Shown one piece after another: positions 1 through 4,105 of a stretch of 7,278 nucleotides of DNA. The stretch is taken from the NCBI GenBank assembly GCA_014523485.1, contig JAATVK010000226.1, positions 1 to 7,278 on the forward strand. The letters run 5' to 3'. The notes under the pieces were generated by a model, which was not told the origin of the DNA, ran no database searches, and saw only the letters and a list, made by a program, of their open reading frames with translations. The translations under genes and the position numbers were made by a program. This DNA comes from Nitrososphaerales archaeon TH5894 (GTDB taxonomy: Archaea > Thermoproteota > Nitrososphaeria > Nitrososphaerales > Nitrososphaeraceae). How positions within the stretch are numbered: the first letter of the stretch is position 1; each line of letters starts with the position of its first letter.

Positions 1-23
1 AAAGTTAAATTAATTAGATATCG

Positions 24-36
24 TTTTTTATATATT
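24..36 (+). promoter_or_regulatory. TATA box of the cupredoxin gene
   Basis: A T-run leads into TTTATATA (27-34), centred near base 30-31, about 26 bases before the A of the ATG at 57. That is the archaeal TATA-to-transcription-start distance, so the message probably begins at or next to the start codon and is leaderless. No Shine-Dalgarno-like sequence precedes the ATG, which fits. Confidence 0.6.
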
Positions 37-56
37 AAAATTCACCATAGCATACA

Positions 57-446
57 ATGAAAGTTATCATCATTTCTAGACTAATAATAATGACAAGCAT
101 TATGCTCTCCATGGGACTTTTAGCGAATCCAATAAAAACAACAACTATAACACCTGTACTTTCTCAAGAAGAAGGTTCTTCAGTATCGATAGCACCTGGA
201 GCAGCCGATCCAAACAATGACTTGTCATTCGATCCTCCTCAAATCAACGTGCCAACAGGAAGCATTGTTTCTTGGACAAATGATGATTCAATACAACATA
301 CTGTAACTTCTGATGAAGAAGGACTATTTGATGCTGGTCCAATATCTCCAGGGGACACATTTGAAAATGTATTTGATTCAGCAGGAGAAGTTGGTTATCA
401 TTGTACAATACATCCATTCGTGACAGGTGTGGTTATCGTTGGCTAA
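57..446 (+). CDS. Secreted cupredoxin (plastocyanin/azurin-like blue copper protein)
   Basis: The 129-residue protein starts with a hydrophobic signal or anchor segment (about residues 4-24), followed by a Thr/Ser-rich linker and one cupredoxin domain (about 55-129). Visible copper-site residues are His81 in the QHTVTS strand, and Cys116 and His119 in the C-terminal motif YHCTIHPF. The usual Met three residues after the last His (HPxM in many archaeal relatives) is Val122 here, so the site lacks the common axial ligand. Cupredoxins of this size carry single electrons outside the cell membrane. In ammonia-oxidising archaea many such copper proteins are thought to replace cytochromes; the partner here is unknown. 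The ATG at 57 is chosen because a TATA box lies at leaderless distance and it gives a complete signal segment. The gene converges with the broken small ORF ending at 473. The family call is firm; the redox role is inferred. Confidence 0.9.
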   Translation: MKVIIISRLIIMTSIMLSMGLLANPIKTTTITPVLSQEEGSSVSIAPGAADPNNDLSFDPPQINVPTGSIVSWTNDDSIQHTVTSDEEGLFDAGPISPGDTFENVFDSAGEVGYHCTIHPFVTGVVIVG

Positions 447-457
447 TAATTCGCATT

Positions 458-475
458 ATTATTAATAATTTTTTA
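458..475 (+). terminator. T-run terminator after the cupredoxin gene
   Basis: A 12-base AT palindrome, ATTATTAATAAT (458-469), runs into six T (469-474), starting 11 bases past the cupredoxin stop. Archaeal RNA polymerase stops at T-runs, so this is a reasonable 3' end. It also overlaps the end of the converging minus-strand ORF. Confidence 0.4.
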
Positions 476-659
476 TTCACGATCAGAATCTCCTATTTGA
501 CTAGCCTCTTTCTTTGATTCTTTTATGTCTTTATAAGAAACGGTGTTAAGTGTTTCTTCAATCTCGTTATTTTTTTCTGCTGCTGTTGTTGTTGTTTTTT
601 TTAGCATCAATATCTTCTTGTCTTTTTCTAACAATATCATTATTTTTTTCGGTGCTCAT
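473..659 (-). pseudogene. Small charged protein ORF broken by +1 in an A8 run
   Basis: On the minus strand an ATG at 659 opens MSTEKNNDIVRKRQEDIDAK, then meets a run of eight A (595-602). In frame the ORF runs into TAA just after a second A-run (570-576). Dropping one A from the first run joins it to a frame beginning KTTTTAAEKNNEIEE and running to TAA at 473-475. The joined product is 61 residues, hydrophilic and helix-prone, with no membrane segment or recognisable domain. The span is 187 bases, one more than a whole number of codons. The downstream frame has a TAA immediately before the A-run and no start of its own, so it can only be read by crossing the run. I cannot tell decay, a sequencing error, or transcriptional slippage/+1 frameshifting apart. 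The T/Leu/Phe-rich plus-strand ORF over this region is its antisense shadow. No function can be assigned. Confidence 0.5.
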
Positions 660-690
660 AATAATACTATCGATATTATCTTATCAACAA

Positions 691-703
691 TATCATATAT
701 TAA
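691..703 (-). promoter_or_regulatory. Possible TATA box for the broken ORF at 473-659
   Basis: Read on the minus strand this is TTAATATATGATA, centred near 697. A start site 26 bases downstream would fall near 671, giving a leader of about a dozen bases before the ATG at 659. It is plausible but weak in such AT-rich DNA. Confidence 0.3.
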
Positions 704-741
704 CACCTGTTGAAAAATTAGAAAAATTCTAAAGAATGTTA

Positions 742-774
742 GTATAAACAAACATAGTTGGGTATAAACAAACA
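742..774. repeat. Pair of 13-bp direct repeats with 20-bp period
   Basis: GTATAAACAAACA occurs at 742-754 and again at 762-774, exactly 20 bases (about two helical turns) apart. The pair lies between two minus-strand ORFs: downstream of the gene ending at 858 and upstream of the broken ORF starting at 659. It could bind a regulator on one face of the DNA. Read on the minus strand the copies are T-rich and might instead act in termination. Confidence 0.45.
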
Positions 775-841
775 AAATAAGAAAATAAGGACTAATAAAA
801 TTTAATATATTATTTAATCTTTAAAAATATAACCCAAATAC

Positions 842-885
842 GGAACTATAAAGATATCTAAACTGAATAAGAATCTTTATAGTCC
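842..885 (-). other. Hairpin enclosing the stop codon of the 68-residue gene
   Basis: ACTATAAAGAT (845-855) is the exact complement of ATCTTTATAGT (873-883), an 11-bp stem with a 17-base loop, extended by GG/CC (842-843 with 884-885) past one bulged base. In the minus-strand message the stop codon (858-860) lies inside the loop. A T5 run lies about 20 bases further downstream. Possible roles are 3'-end definition or message stability. Confidence 0.45.
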
Positions 886-1064
886 GATTCAGGCTTTGCT
901 AAATCTAGACCAGTTTGGTGGAGTCTTTTATATAGTGGGTAGAGGAATGCTTCTATCAATTCCGAACCATATGTAGTTTCAGATAATTCCTTCTTAAGAT
1001 TCTCTGTAAAATTATAATTATTAGTAAGAATAGTTTCTTCCCTTTTTAGTGGATCTGTTGACAT
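858..1064 (-). CDS. Small hypothetical protein (68 residues)
   Basis: The protein is hydrophilic, begins MSTDPLKREE and ends SYSV. It has a central stretch likely to form helices (about residues 20-52, with KKELSETTYGSELIEAFLYP) and no signal peptide, membrane segment, cysteine or histidine cluster. I do not recognise the family. Coding is supported by ordinary amino-acid composition in an AT-rich background, a clean ATG and a promoter-like region immediately upstream (minus-strand TATAGAAA centred near 1095, giving a leader of only a few bases). A perfect 10-bp inverted repeat covers that promoter, and a strong hairpin surrounds the stop codon, so the gene seems to have its own control and 3'-end elements. 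Its opening MST resembles that of the broken ORF at 473-659, but I see no further similarity. Confidence 0.65.
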   Translation of the reverse strand: MSTDPLKREETILTNNYNFTENLKKELSETTYGSELIEAFLYPLYKRLHQTGLDLAKPESDYKDSYSV

Positions 1065-1080
1065 ATTCTTATGTTATTAT

Positions 1081-1106
1081 ATATTGATATTTTTCTATAT
1101 CAATAT
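1081..1106 (-). promoter_or_regulatory. Perfect 10-bp inverted repeat over a promoter (candidate operator)
   Basis: ATATTGATAT (1081-1090) and ATATCAATAT (1097-1106) are exact reverse complements with a 6-base spacer. The repeat lies 17 to 42 bases upstream of the ATG at 1064, and the best minus-strand TATA-like sequence (TATAGAAA) overlaps its spacer and one arm. A dimeric regulator bound here would cover the core promoter. The same bases could form an RNA hairpin only if transcription began further upstream. Confidence 0.5.
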
Positions 1107-1193
1107 TTCTTATTTGATTAGTGTTTTATCATTTTCAGCAAGATAAGAAATACAATTTAATTCTGCTATTATTATAAAATATTTTTTAATAGA

Positions 1194-1342
1194 TTAACCT
1201 AAACCACTGGGCCTTTTATGTTCGACATGTTCTAATTTTTGTGTTCTTCCTTGATATCTACAGTATCGAACAAAAGTCCACAGATTTCACAGGGAATTTT
1301 AGAAGGTCTGTTCCTGGTGGTGGTGGATGATTCTGATACCAC
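1194..1342 (-). pseudogene. C2H2 zinc-finger miniprotein with one missing base
   Basis: On the minus strand the frame from a GTG at 1342 reads through RPSKIPCEICGLLFDTVDI to KEEH, then stops at TAG after a run of five A (1236-1240). Adding one A restores a frame continuing KKLEHVEHKRPSGLG to TAA at 1194-1196, giving 49 residues. The restored protein has one classical finger: Cys-x2-Cys, 12 residues, His-x4-His, with the Phe in GLLF where the hydrophobic core is expected. As written, the second His and the basic tail are lost, so the finger could not close. The span is 149 bases, one short of whole codons. Single C2H2 miniproteins are common in Nitrososphaerota and presumably bind nucleic acid. 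The start is uncertain: no in-frame ATG exists, and GTG is chosen because an AT-rich TATA-like stretch lies about 27 bases upstream. Either a recent pseudogene or a base-calling error. Confidence 0.65.
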
Positions 1343-1500
1343 TATTACAATAACAAGTTCAAAGTTAATAATACTTTAGATTAGATAATAACATTCATCG
1401 ATAATATTAGACAAAATAAGATATAACTAAAATTTAACGACAAATTATATTCTTTCATTAATTATATAATTACAATACTAATCAATGATTGATACAATGA

Positions 1501-1508
1501 GATATATT
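1501..1508 (+). promoter_or_regulatory. TATA box for the 53-residue ORF
   Basis: GATATATT is centred near 1504-1505, about 26 bases before the GTG at 1530. This spacing supports GTG as a leaderless start, rather than the in-frame internal ATG at 1614. Confidence 0.45.
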
Positions 1509-1529
1509 CGATATTACCTTTAGTCAGTA

Positions 1530-1691
1530 GTGGTATTATCATCATCGTCGTGTTCAAAACTTAGAGAAGATATTCATAATATTATAAAAGAATGGCATTT
1601 TGGAACAGAATACATGTTTGATGATGAAGATTTAGAGGATATGACTTCTGACATTATGAAAGTAATTAAGAAAAAACGTCCACAACAATAG
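1530..1691 (+). CDS. Small hypothetical protein (53 residues), GTG start
   Basis: The frame opens after a TAG at 1521-1523, and the first usable start is GTG at 1530, at leaderless distance from a TATA box. The product begins MVLSSSSCSK and continues LREDIHNIIKEWHFGTEYMF, then an acidic stretch (DDEDLEDMTSDI), and ends in a basic tail, KVIKKKRPQQ. It has no signal peptide or membrane segment, and a helical, charge-patterned soluble protein is likely. I do not recognise the family. Coding is supported by balanced composition and by an imperfect hairpin 10 bases after the stop. The first 8-10 residues are less certain, because the Ser-rich N-terminus could mean a different start or a small indel upstream. 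Confidence 0.55.
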   Translation: MVLSSSSCSKLREDIHNIIKEWHFGTEYMFDDEDLEDMTSDIMKVIKKKRPQQ

Positions 1692-1700
1692 ATAAAATTT

Positions 1701-1744
1701 ACCCGAGACTAAATAAAGAATACTGTTAGGATATCGTCGCGGGT
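1701..1744 (+). other. Imperfect hairpin after the 53-residue ORF
   Basis: ACCCGAGACTA (1701-1711) pairs with TCGTCGCGGGT (1734-1744) at 9 of 11 positions, enclosing a 22-base AT-rich loop. The right arm is a conspicuous GC-rich island in this background. The hairpin starts 10 bases past the stop at 1691, so it is probably a 3'-end structure of that message. Confidence 0.4.
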
Positions 1745-1835
1745 TTCAATAATAATACTAACAACAATTAACTTATCTCAAAGGATTAAATAACAGGTAT
1801 TGTAAAGGTGAATACAGTCCAAAGAAAATTCATAA

Positions 1836-1906
1836 GACTTGATTTTCATAGCCTTCTATTATTATTGATATAAACCTCATTAATAATAGCGGGCTATGGC
1901 TTTTTT
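1836..1906 (+). repeat. Hairpin plus T6 element, copy 1
   Basis: This is the first of two related elements. An 18-base left arm (1847-1864, starting CATAGCC) pairs with a right arm (1881-1898, ending GGCTATG): 7 bp, a T-G wobble, one mismatch, then 9 bp, around a 16-base loop. GC and six T (1901-1906) follow. Copy 2 shares the GACTTG lead-in, the left-arm start, the stem placement and the GGCTATGGC-T6 ending. It lies in DNA with no supported ORF. It may be a structured small RNA, an intrinsic-type terminator, or a small dispersed repeat. The T-run gives it a plus-strand direction. Confidence 0.55.
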
Positions 1907-1985
1907 AACTACTAACTAAAAAAATGTCTCCAATTATTAAATAGAATATTTCTTAATTGATATTACCAACCAATCATATACAATG

Positions 1986-2057
1986 GACTTGTGCATACAT
2001 AGCCTTCTTTTATTATTGAATTTAGGCTCATGAATAATAGGAGGCTATGGCTTTTTT
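1986..2057 (+). repeat. Hairpin plus T6 element, copy 2
   Basis: This second copy lies 150-151 bases after copy 1. The left arm starts CATAGCCTTC (1998) and the right arm (2033-2049) ends GGAGGCTATG, around a 15-base loop, followed by GC and T6 (2052-2057). One T in the left arm must bulge for the AT part to pair. The right arms of the two copies differ, yet both still pair with nearly the same left arm. In copy 2 the wobble and mismatch of copy 1 are replaced by T-A and T-G. Loop sequences differ while length and position are kept, suggesting the structure matters more than the sequence. Confidence 0.55.
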
Positions 2058-2131
2058 CAATAAATTCTTTCGTTACTATTATTTATTATGATTAATGCAA
2101 AAGGAATAATTAAATTATTTAACTTTGAGAA

Positions 2132-2196
2132 TTAATAGCCATGGCCTAGAATGGACCAATACAAATCAGGTATTGGTTAAGGACTATGACTATTAA
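2132..2196. other. Long imperfect hairpin with perfect apical stem
   Basis: ACCAATAC (2155-2162) and GTATTGGT (2170-2177) form a perfect 8-bp stem with a 7-base loop. Outside it, bases 2132-2146 and 2181-2196 form a second stem (TTAATAG with CTATTAA, then CAT/ATG), broken by a few mismatches. Those mismatches are better tolerated on the minus strand, where two of them become G-U pairs. No ORF covers it. A structured RNA or a decayed inverted repeat is possible. Confidence 0.4.
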
Positions 2197-2438
2197 GGCC
2201 TATCTAGTTAAGTTAAGAGTATATTTTATAGGATTTTAGAATATTTAAAAATTATTAAACCAAATTAATGAAATAAAAATAATTAATTGCCTTAGCCGAA
2301 ACTTATAGAAGGTTCTAGACGATGATTGAGATTATGACTACTAGGCTATCTATCTCGTAAAGGACTTGAGAAATGTAAGTTGCTTAGTTCTGTTTTGCAG
2401 ATAACGAATGTTGATCTAATGGTATCCGATCACCAACT
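2197..2438. other. AT-rich stretch without a supported gene
   Basis: No ORF of credible composition is seen on either strand. A short partial echo of the preceding hairpin's right flank occurs here: ATGACTA followed by a GGC-TATCTA segment, at about 2186-2206 and again at 2334-2354. TAGCC and GGCTA near 2290-2350 could form a weak 5-bp stem. This lies just downstream of the interrupted minus-strand gene ending at 2439. Confidence 0.3.
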
Positions 2439-2660
2439 TTAATTGTTATTTTCAAGACCAGTTGACATATCTTGATCTTCAGTTGGAATATCCTGTAATG
2501 TTTGATTAGTTACATTTTTTGGATTAACTGGTGTAATTCCTTTTTCCTGAGCCATGCTATCATTCATTAAAATATGTAGTATAGTTATAGTGATAATTGT
2601 AAATAATAATACTACTAATATTTTTCCTTATGTGTTAATTGTCTCTTCTTTCTCTGTCAT
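2439..2660 (-). pseudogene. Signal-anchor small protein interrupted by in-frame TAA
   Basis: On the minus strand an ATG at 2660 opens MTEKEETINT, then TAA (2628-2630) occurs as codon 11. The same frame continues without another stop for 62 codons: GKILVVLLFTIITITILHIL (a hydrophobic signal or membrane anchor), then MNDSMAQEKG, PVNPKNVTNQTLQDIP and an acidic Asn-rich end, closing with TAA at 2439-2441. A TATA box sits about 27 bases upstream of the ATG, so the upstream start looks genuine. No ATG, GTG or TTG lies between the TAA and the end of the hydrophobic segment, so the anchor cannot be translated from its own normal start. Composition fits a small exported or membrane-anchored protein of unknown role, with one N-glycosylation-type sequon (NVT) and a second (NQT) following it. 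One substitution in the TAA would restore 73 residues. A nonsense-mutated pseudogene is the simplest reading; readthrough is possible. Confidence 0.6.
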
Positions 2661-2680
2661 CTTCGTTTATTAAGTGGATA

Positions 2681-2692
2681 ACATACTATATC
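2681..2692 (-). promoter_or_regulatory. TATA box for the interrupted signal-anchor gene
   Basis: Read on the minus strand this is GATATAGTATGT, centred near 2687, 26-27 bases before the ATG at 2660. The spacing matches a leaderless archaeal start and supports translation beginning ahead of the in-frame TAA. Confidence 0.5.
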
Positions 2693-2816
2693 AAACATTC
2701 TTCACCAAATACAAATTAAGTTTTATCCAAAAATGATCAAATGAACTTTAATTGAAATTATCTGTATCTAACTTGTAGAAAGAAAGATTTTCCCTTTATA
2801 ATATTTACAACTTCTC

Positions 2817-2825
2817 AAAAAAAAA
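2817..2825 (-). terminator. T9 terminator after the YHS gene
   Basis: Nine A on the plus strand give nine T on the minus strand, about 50 bases past the YHS stop codon. This is a typical archaeal T-run terminator. Confidence 0.5.
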
Positions 2826-2873
2826 TAAAGTGACCATTATAAAAATGTTTAAGAAAAATGAAACTAATATATA

Positions 2874-3017
2874 TCAATATCCATATTTTTTAGGATTTTG
2901 ATCAAATTCTTGTTTACATGCTTCACGACAAAAAAAAACTTTCTTCCCATTTACTTTTGAAATATATTGTGTTTTTAGTTCATCAACATTCATTCCACAA
3001 ACCGGATCTTTTACCAT
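2874..3017 (-). CDS. YHS-domain metal-binding protein (47 residues)
   Basis: The whole protein is one YHS domain: it begins MVKDPVCGMNVDE, continues through VNGKKVFFCREACKQEF and ends NPKKYGY. The family signature is present: DPVCGM at the start, a central strand ending FFC, then C-x3-C and an aromatic-rich end. Cys7, Cys30 and Cys34 are the likely metal ligands. YHS and related TRASH domains bind heavy metals, often copper, and occur alone or fused to P-type ATPases and mercury or copper regulators. A lone domain of this size may be a cytosolic metal carrier or sensor; this is inference. The ATG at 3017 is the only in-frame start, since a TAA lies upstream, and a minus-strand TTAAAT near 3048 can serve as promoter. 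It is divergent from the SnoaL-like gene at 3210. An A9 run (T9 in the gene, coding Phe codons) sits at 2930-2938 without breaking the frame. Confidence 0.85.
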   Translation of the reverse strand: MVKDPVCGMNVDELKTQYISKVNGKKVFFCREACKQEFDQNPKKYGY

Positions 3018-3181
3018 TTTTCCATTTATTATTGTACATTAAGAGATTTAAGGGTGTAAGAGTAATAAATTTAAGCAATTTTATTTAATATCATTAAATG
3101 AAAATTAAATTAAGTATTAATTGTTAAGATGAATGTGTTCTTCTTCAATAAAGAAAAAGGAAATTATTTGACTAGAAATCC

Positions 3182-3199
3182 TTAATTTTAGCCTATAAG
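3182..3199 (+). promoter_or_regulatory. Promoter region of the SnoaL-like gene
   Basis: TTAATTTTA (3182-3190), followed by CCTATAAG (3192-3199), supplies TATA-like sequence 11 to 28 bases before the ATG at 3210. The upstream element is at leaderless spacing. No Shine-Dalgarno sequence is present. Confidence 0.4.
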
Positions 3200-3209
3200 T
3201 AAAACAATT

Positions 3210-3647
3210 ATGAATACTGAAGAAAATATTCATTTAATGAAAATTTTGGATGATGCATGGAATTCAAAAGATTGGGATACTTTCAATAAACTTCATACTA
3301 ATGATGTTAATGTATATTGGCCAGGTCAATTTGAACCTACTAAAGGTATACATAACCATAAAAAAGAAGCTGAAATATTTTATAATACGTTCCCCGATAA
3401 TCATATTGAAAACGATCCATACCTTGTACTTTTTGGTCAAGAGGATTGGACTTGTTCAATTGCTAATTTTAGTGGTACACATACAAATCCCATGGTTGGT
3501 GAAAATGGAAAAACTATTCCTCCAACAAATAAAAAATTTTATATAGAATTCTGCACAGTAGCACATTGGAAGAATGGACAAATAATGGAAGAGAGATTAT
3601 TTTATGATTTGGTAGGACTAATGAGACAATTAGGTTGGATACAATAA
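3210..3647 (+). CDS. SnoaL-like / ester cyclase family protein (NTF2 fold)
   Basis: The 145-residue soluble protein has the layout of the SnoaL-type ester cyclases. N-terminal helices (NIHLMKILDDAWNSKDWDTF, residues 6-25) are followed by the HTNDVNVYWPG strand (29-39), the FPDNHIENDP segment (61-70; FPD-x-H is characteristic), the FSGTHTNP strand (87-94) and IPPTNKK (103-109). It ends with KNGQIMEERLFYDLVGLMRQLG (121-142), close to the family's usual ending. Length matches the family. Founding members cyclise polyketide esters, but most archaeal and bacterial relatives have unknown small-molecule substrates, so no reaction can be assigned. There is no signal peptide, so it should be cytosolic. 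It stands alone between the divergent YHS gene and a gene-poor stretch. Confidence 0.85.
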   Translation: MNTEENIHLMKILDDAWNSKDWDTFNKLHTNDVNVYWPGQFEPTKGIHNHKKEAEIFYNTFPDNHIENDPYLVLFGQEDWTCSIANFSGTHTNPMVGENGKTIPPTNKKFYIEFCTVAHWKNGQIMEERLFYDLVGLMRQLGWIQ

Positions 3648-3845
3648 GTAAATAAAAAATGATTCATTGAAAGTGGAAACTATACTTATGTTATCTATTT
3701 TAGTATAATTCCGAAATTGCATCTATCCTAATAAATTTCAAGTTCAGCTTTAAACCAATAAGCGATATTCTCAATATGATTTGATTAAATATTTCCAATA
3801 AGAAAATTGGATAAGACATCTATTCAATCTTTGAAATTAGTTAAA
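3648..3845. other. Gap after the SnoaL-like gene
   Basis: No confident gene. The minus strand holds a 39-codon ATG frame (3700-3819) and an overlapping frame with protein-like residues (NHIENIAYWFKAELEIY). Neither has both a start and supporting context, so they are left uncalled. No strong T-run or hairpin follows the SnoaL-like stop. Confidence 0.35.
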
Positions 3846-3977
3846 TTAACCTAACCCAAATGCTAGATCTGTTTGTATTTTAATTCTTCTTTTTATATAG
3901 AGGGAGTATTTTGGCAATACTGAAATTTTGAATGATTTTTTAAGCTCATTGATTTCACAATTAGCATATTCAATCAT
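3846..3977 (-). CDS. Possible 43-residue hypothetical protein
   Basis: On the minus strand an ATG at 3977 starts MIEYANCEINELKKSFKISV, which continues with a strongly basic middle (KYSLYIKRRIKIQ) and ends DLAFGLG before TAA. It has no signal or membrane segment and I do not recognise it. Support comes from credible composition, a minus-strand TATA-like stretch (TATTATATAATTAT, 4011-4024) at workable spacing, and an 8-bp inverted repeat just upstream. It is short enough to be a chance ORF, and the confidence reflects that. Confidence 0.35.
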   Translation of the reverse strand: MIEYANCEINELKKSFKISVLPKYSLYIKRRIKIQTDLAFGLG

Positions 3978-3979
3978 GC

Positions 3980-4001
3980 ACTTTTAGTAAACTCTAAAAG
4001 T
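3980..4001 (-). promoter_or_regulatory. Perfect 8-bp inverted repeat upstream of the 43-residue ORF
   Basis: ACTTTTAG (3980-3987) and CTAAAAGT (3994-4001) are exact reverse complements around a 6-base spacer, with two further pairs (TG/CA) beyond one mismatch. The repeat lies 3 bases upstream of the minus-strand ATG at 3977 and spans the likely transcription start. It could be an operator or, in RNA, a hairpin blocking the start codon. Confidence 0.4.
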
Positions 4002-4070
4002 TCAGGATAATTATATAATATTGGTAATGTAATTTATACCTCTTCTTAAAATAAATGTATAACTTAATAA

Positions 4071-4080
4071 TTTAAATTTA
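4071..4080 (+). promoter_or_regulatory. TATA-like box of the membrane HNH gene
   Basis: TTTAAATTTA is centred near 4075, about 31 bases before the ATG at 4106, allowing a leader of only a few bases. There is no Shine-Dalgarno sequence. The position favours the ATG at 4106 over the in-frame ATG at 4145. Confidence 0.4.
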
Positions 4081-4105
4081 TTAGATAATAAAGAAATATT
4101 TTACA

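Noticed and set aside
550..732. Plus-strand 60-codon ORF rich in Leu and Phe
   Set aside because: It is antisense to the A-rich minus-strand small ORF, and its composition follows from T-runs rather than a real membrane protein.
1716..1796. Minus-strand frame containing IIETRDDILTVFFI
   Set aside because: About 22 codons between stops with no normal start codon.
1836..2057. CRISPR array
   Set aside because: Only two diverged copies with different loops and no short exact repeats at regular spacing.
3250..3546. Plus-strand 98-codon ORF
   Set aside because: It is an out-of-frame shadow inside the SnoaL-like gene, with Ile/Leu/Lys-skewed composition.
3700..3819. Two overlapping minus-strand frames, one from an ATG and one containing NHIENIAYWFKAELEIY
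   Set aside because: One has a start but poor composition, the other good composition but no start. Joining them needs an assumed frameshift that nothing else supports.
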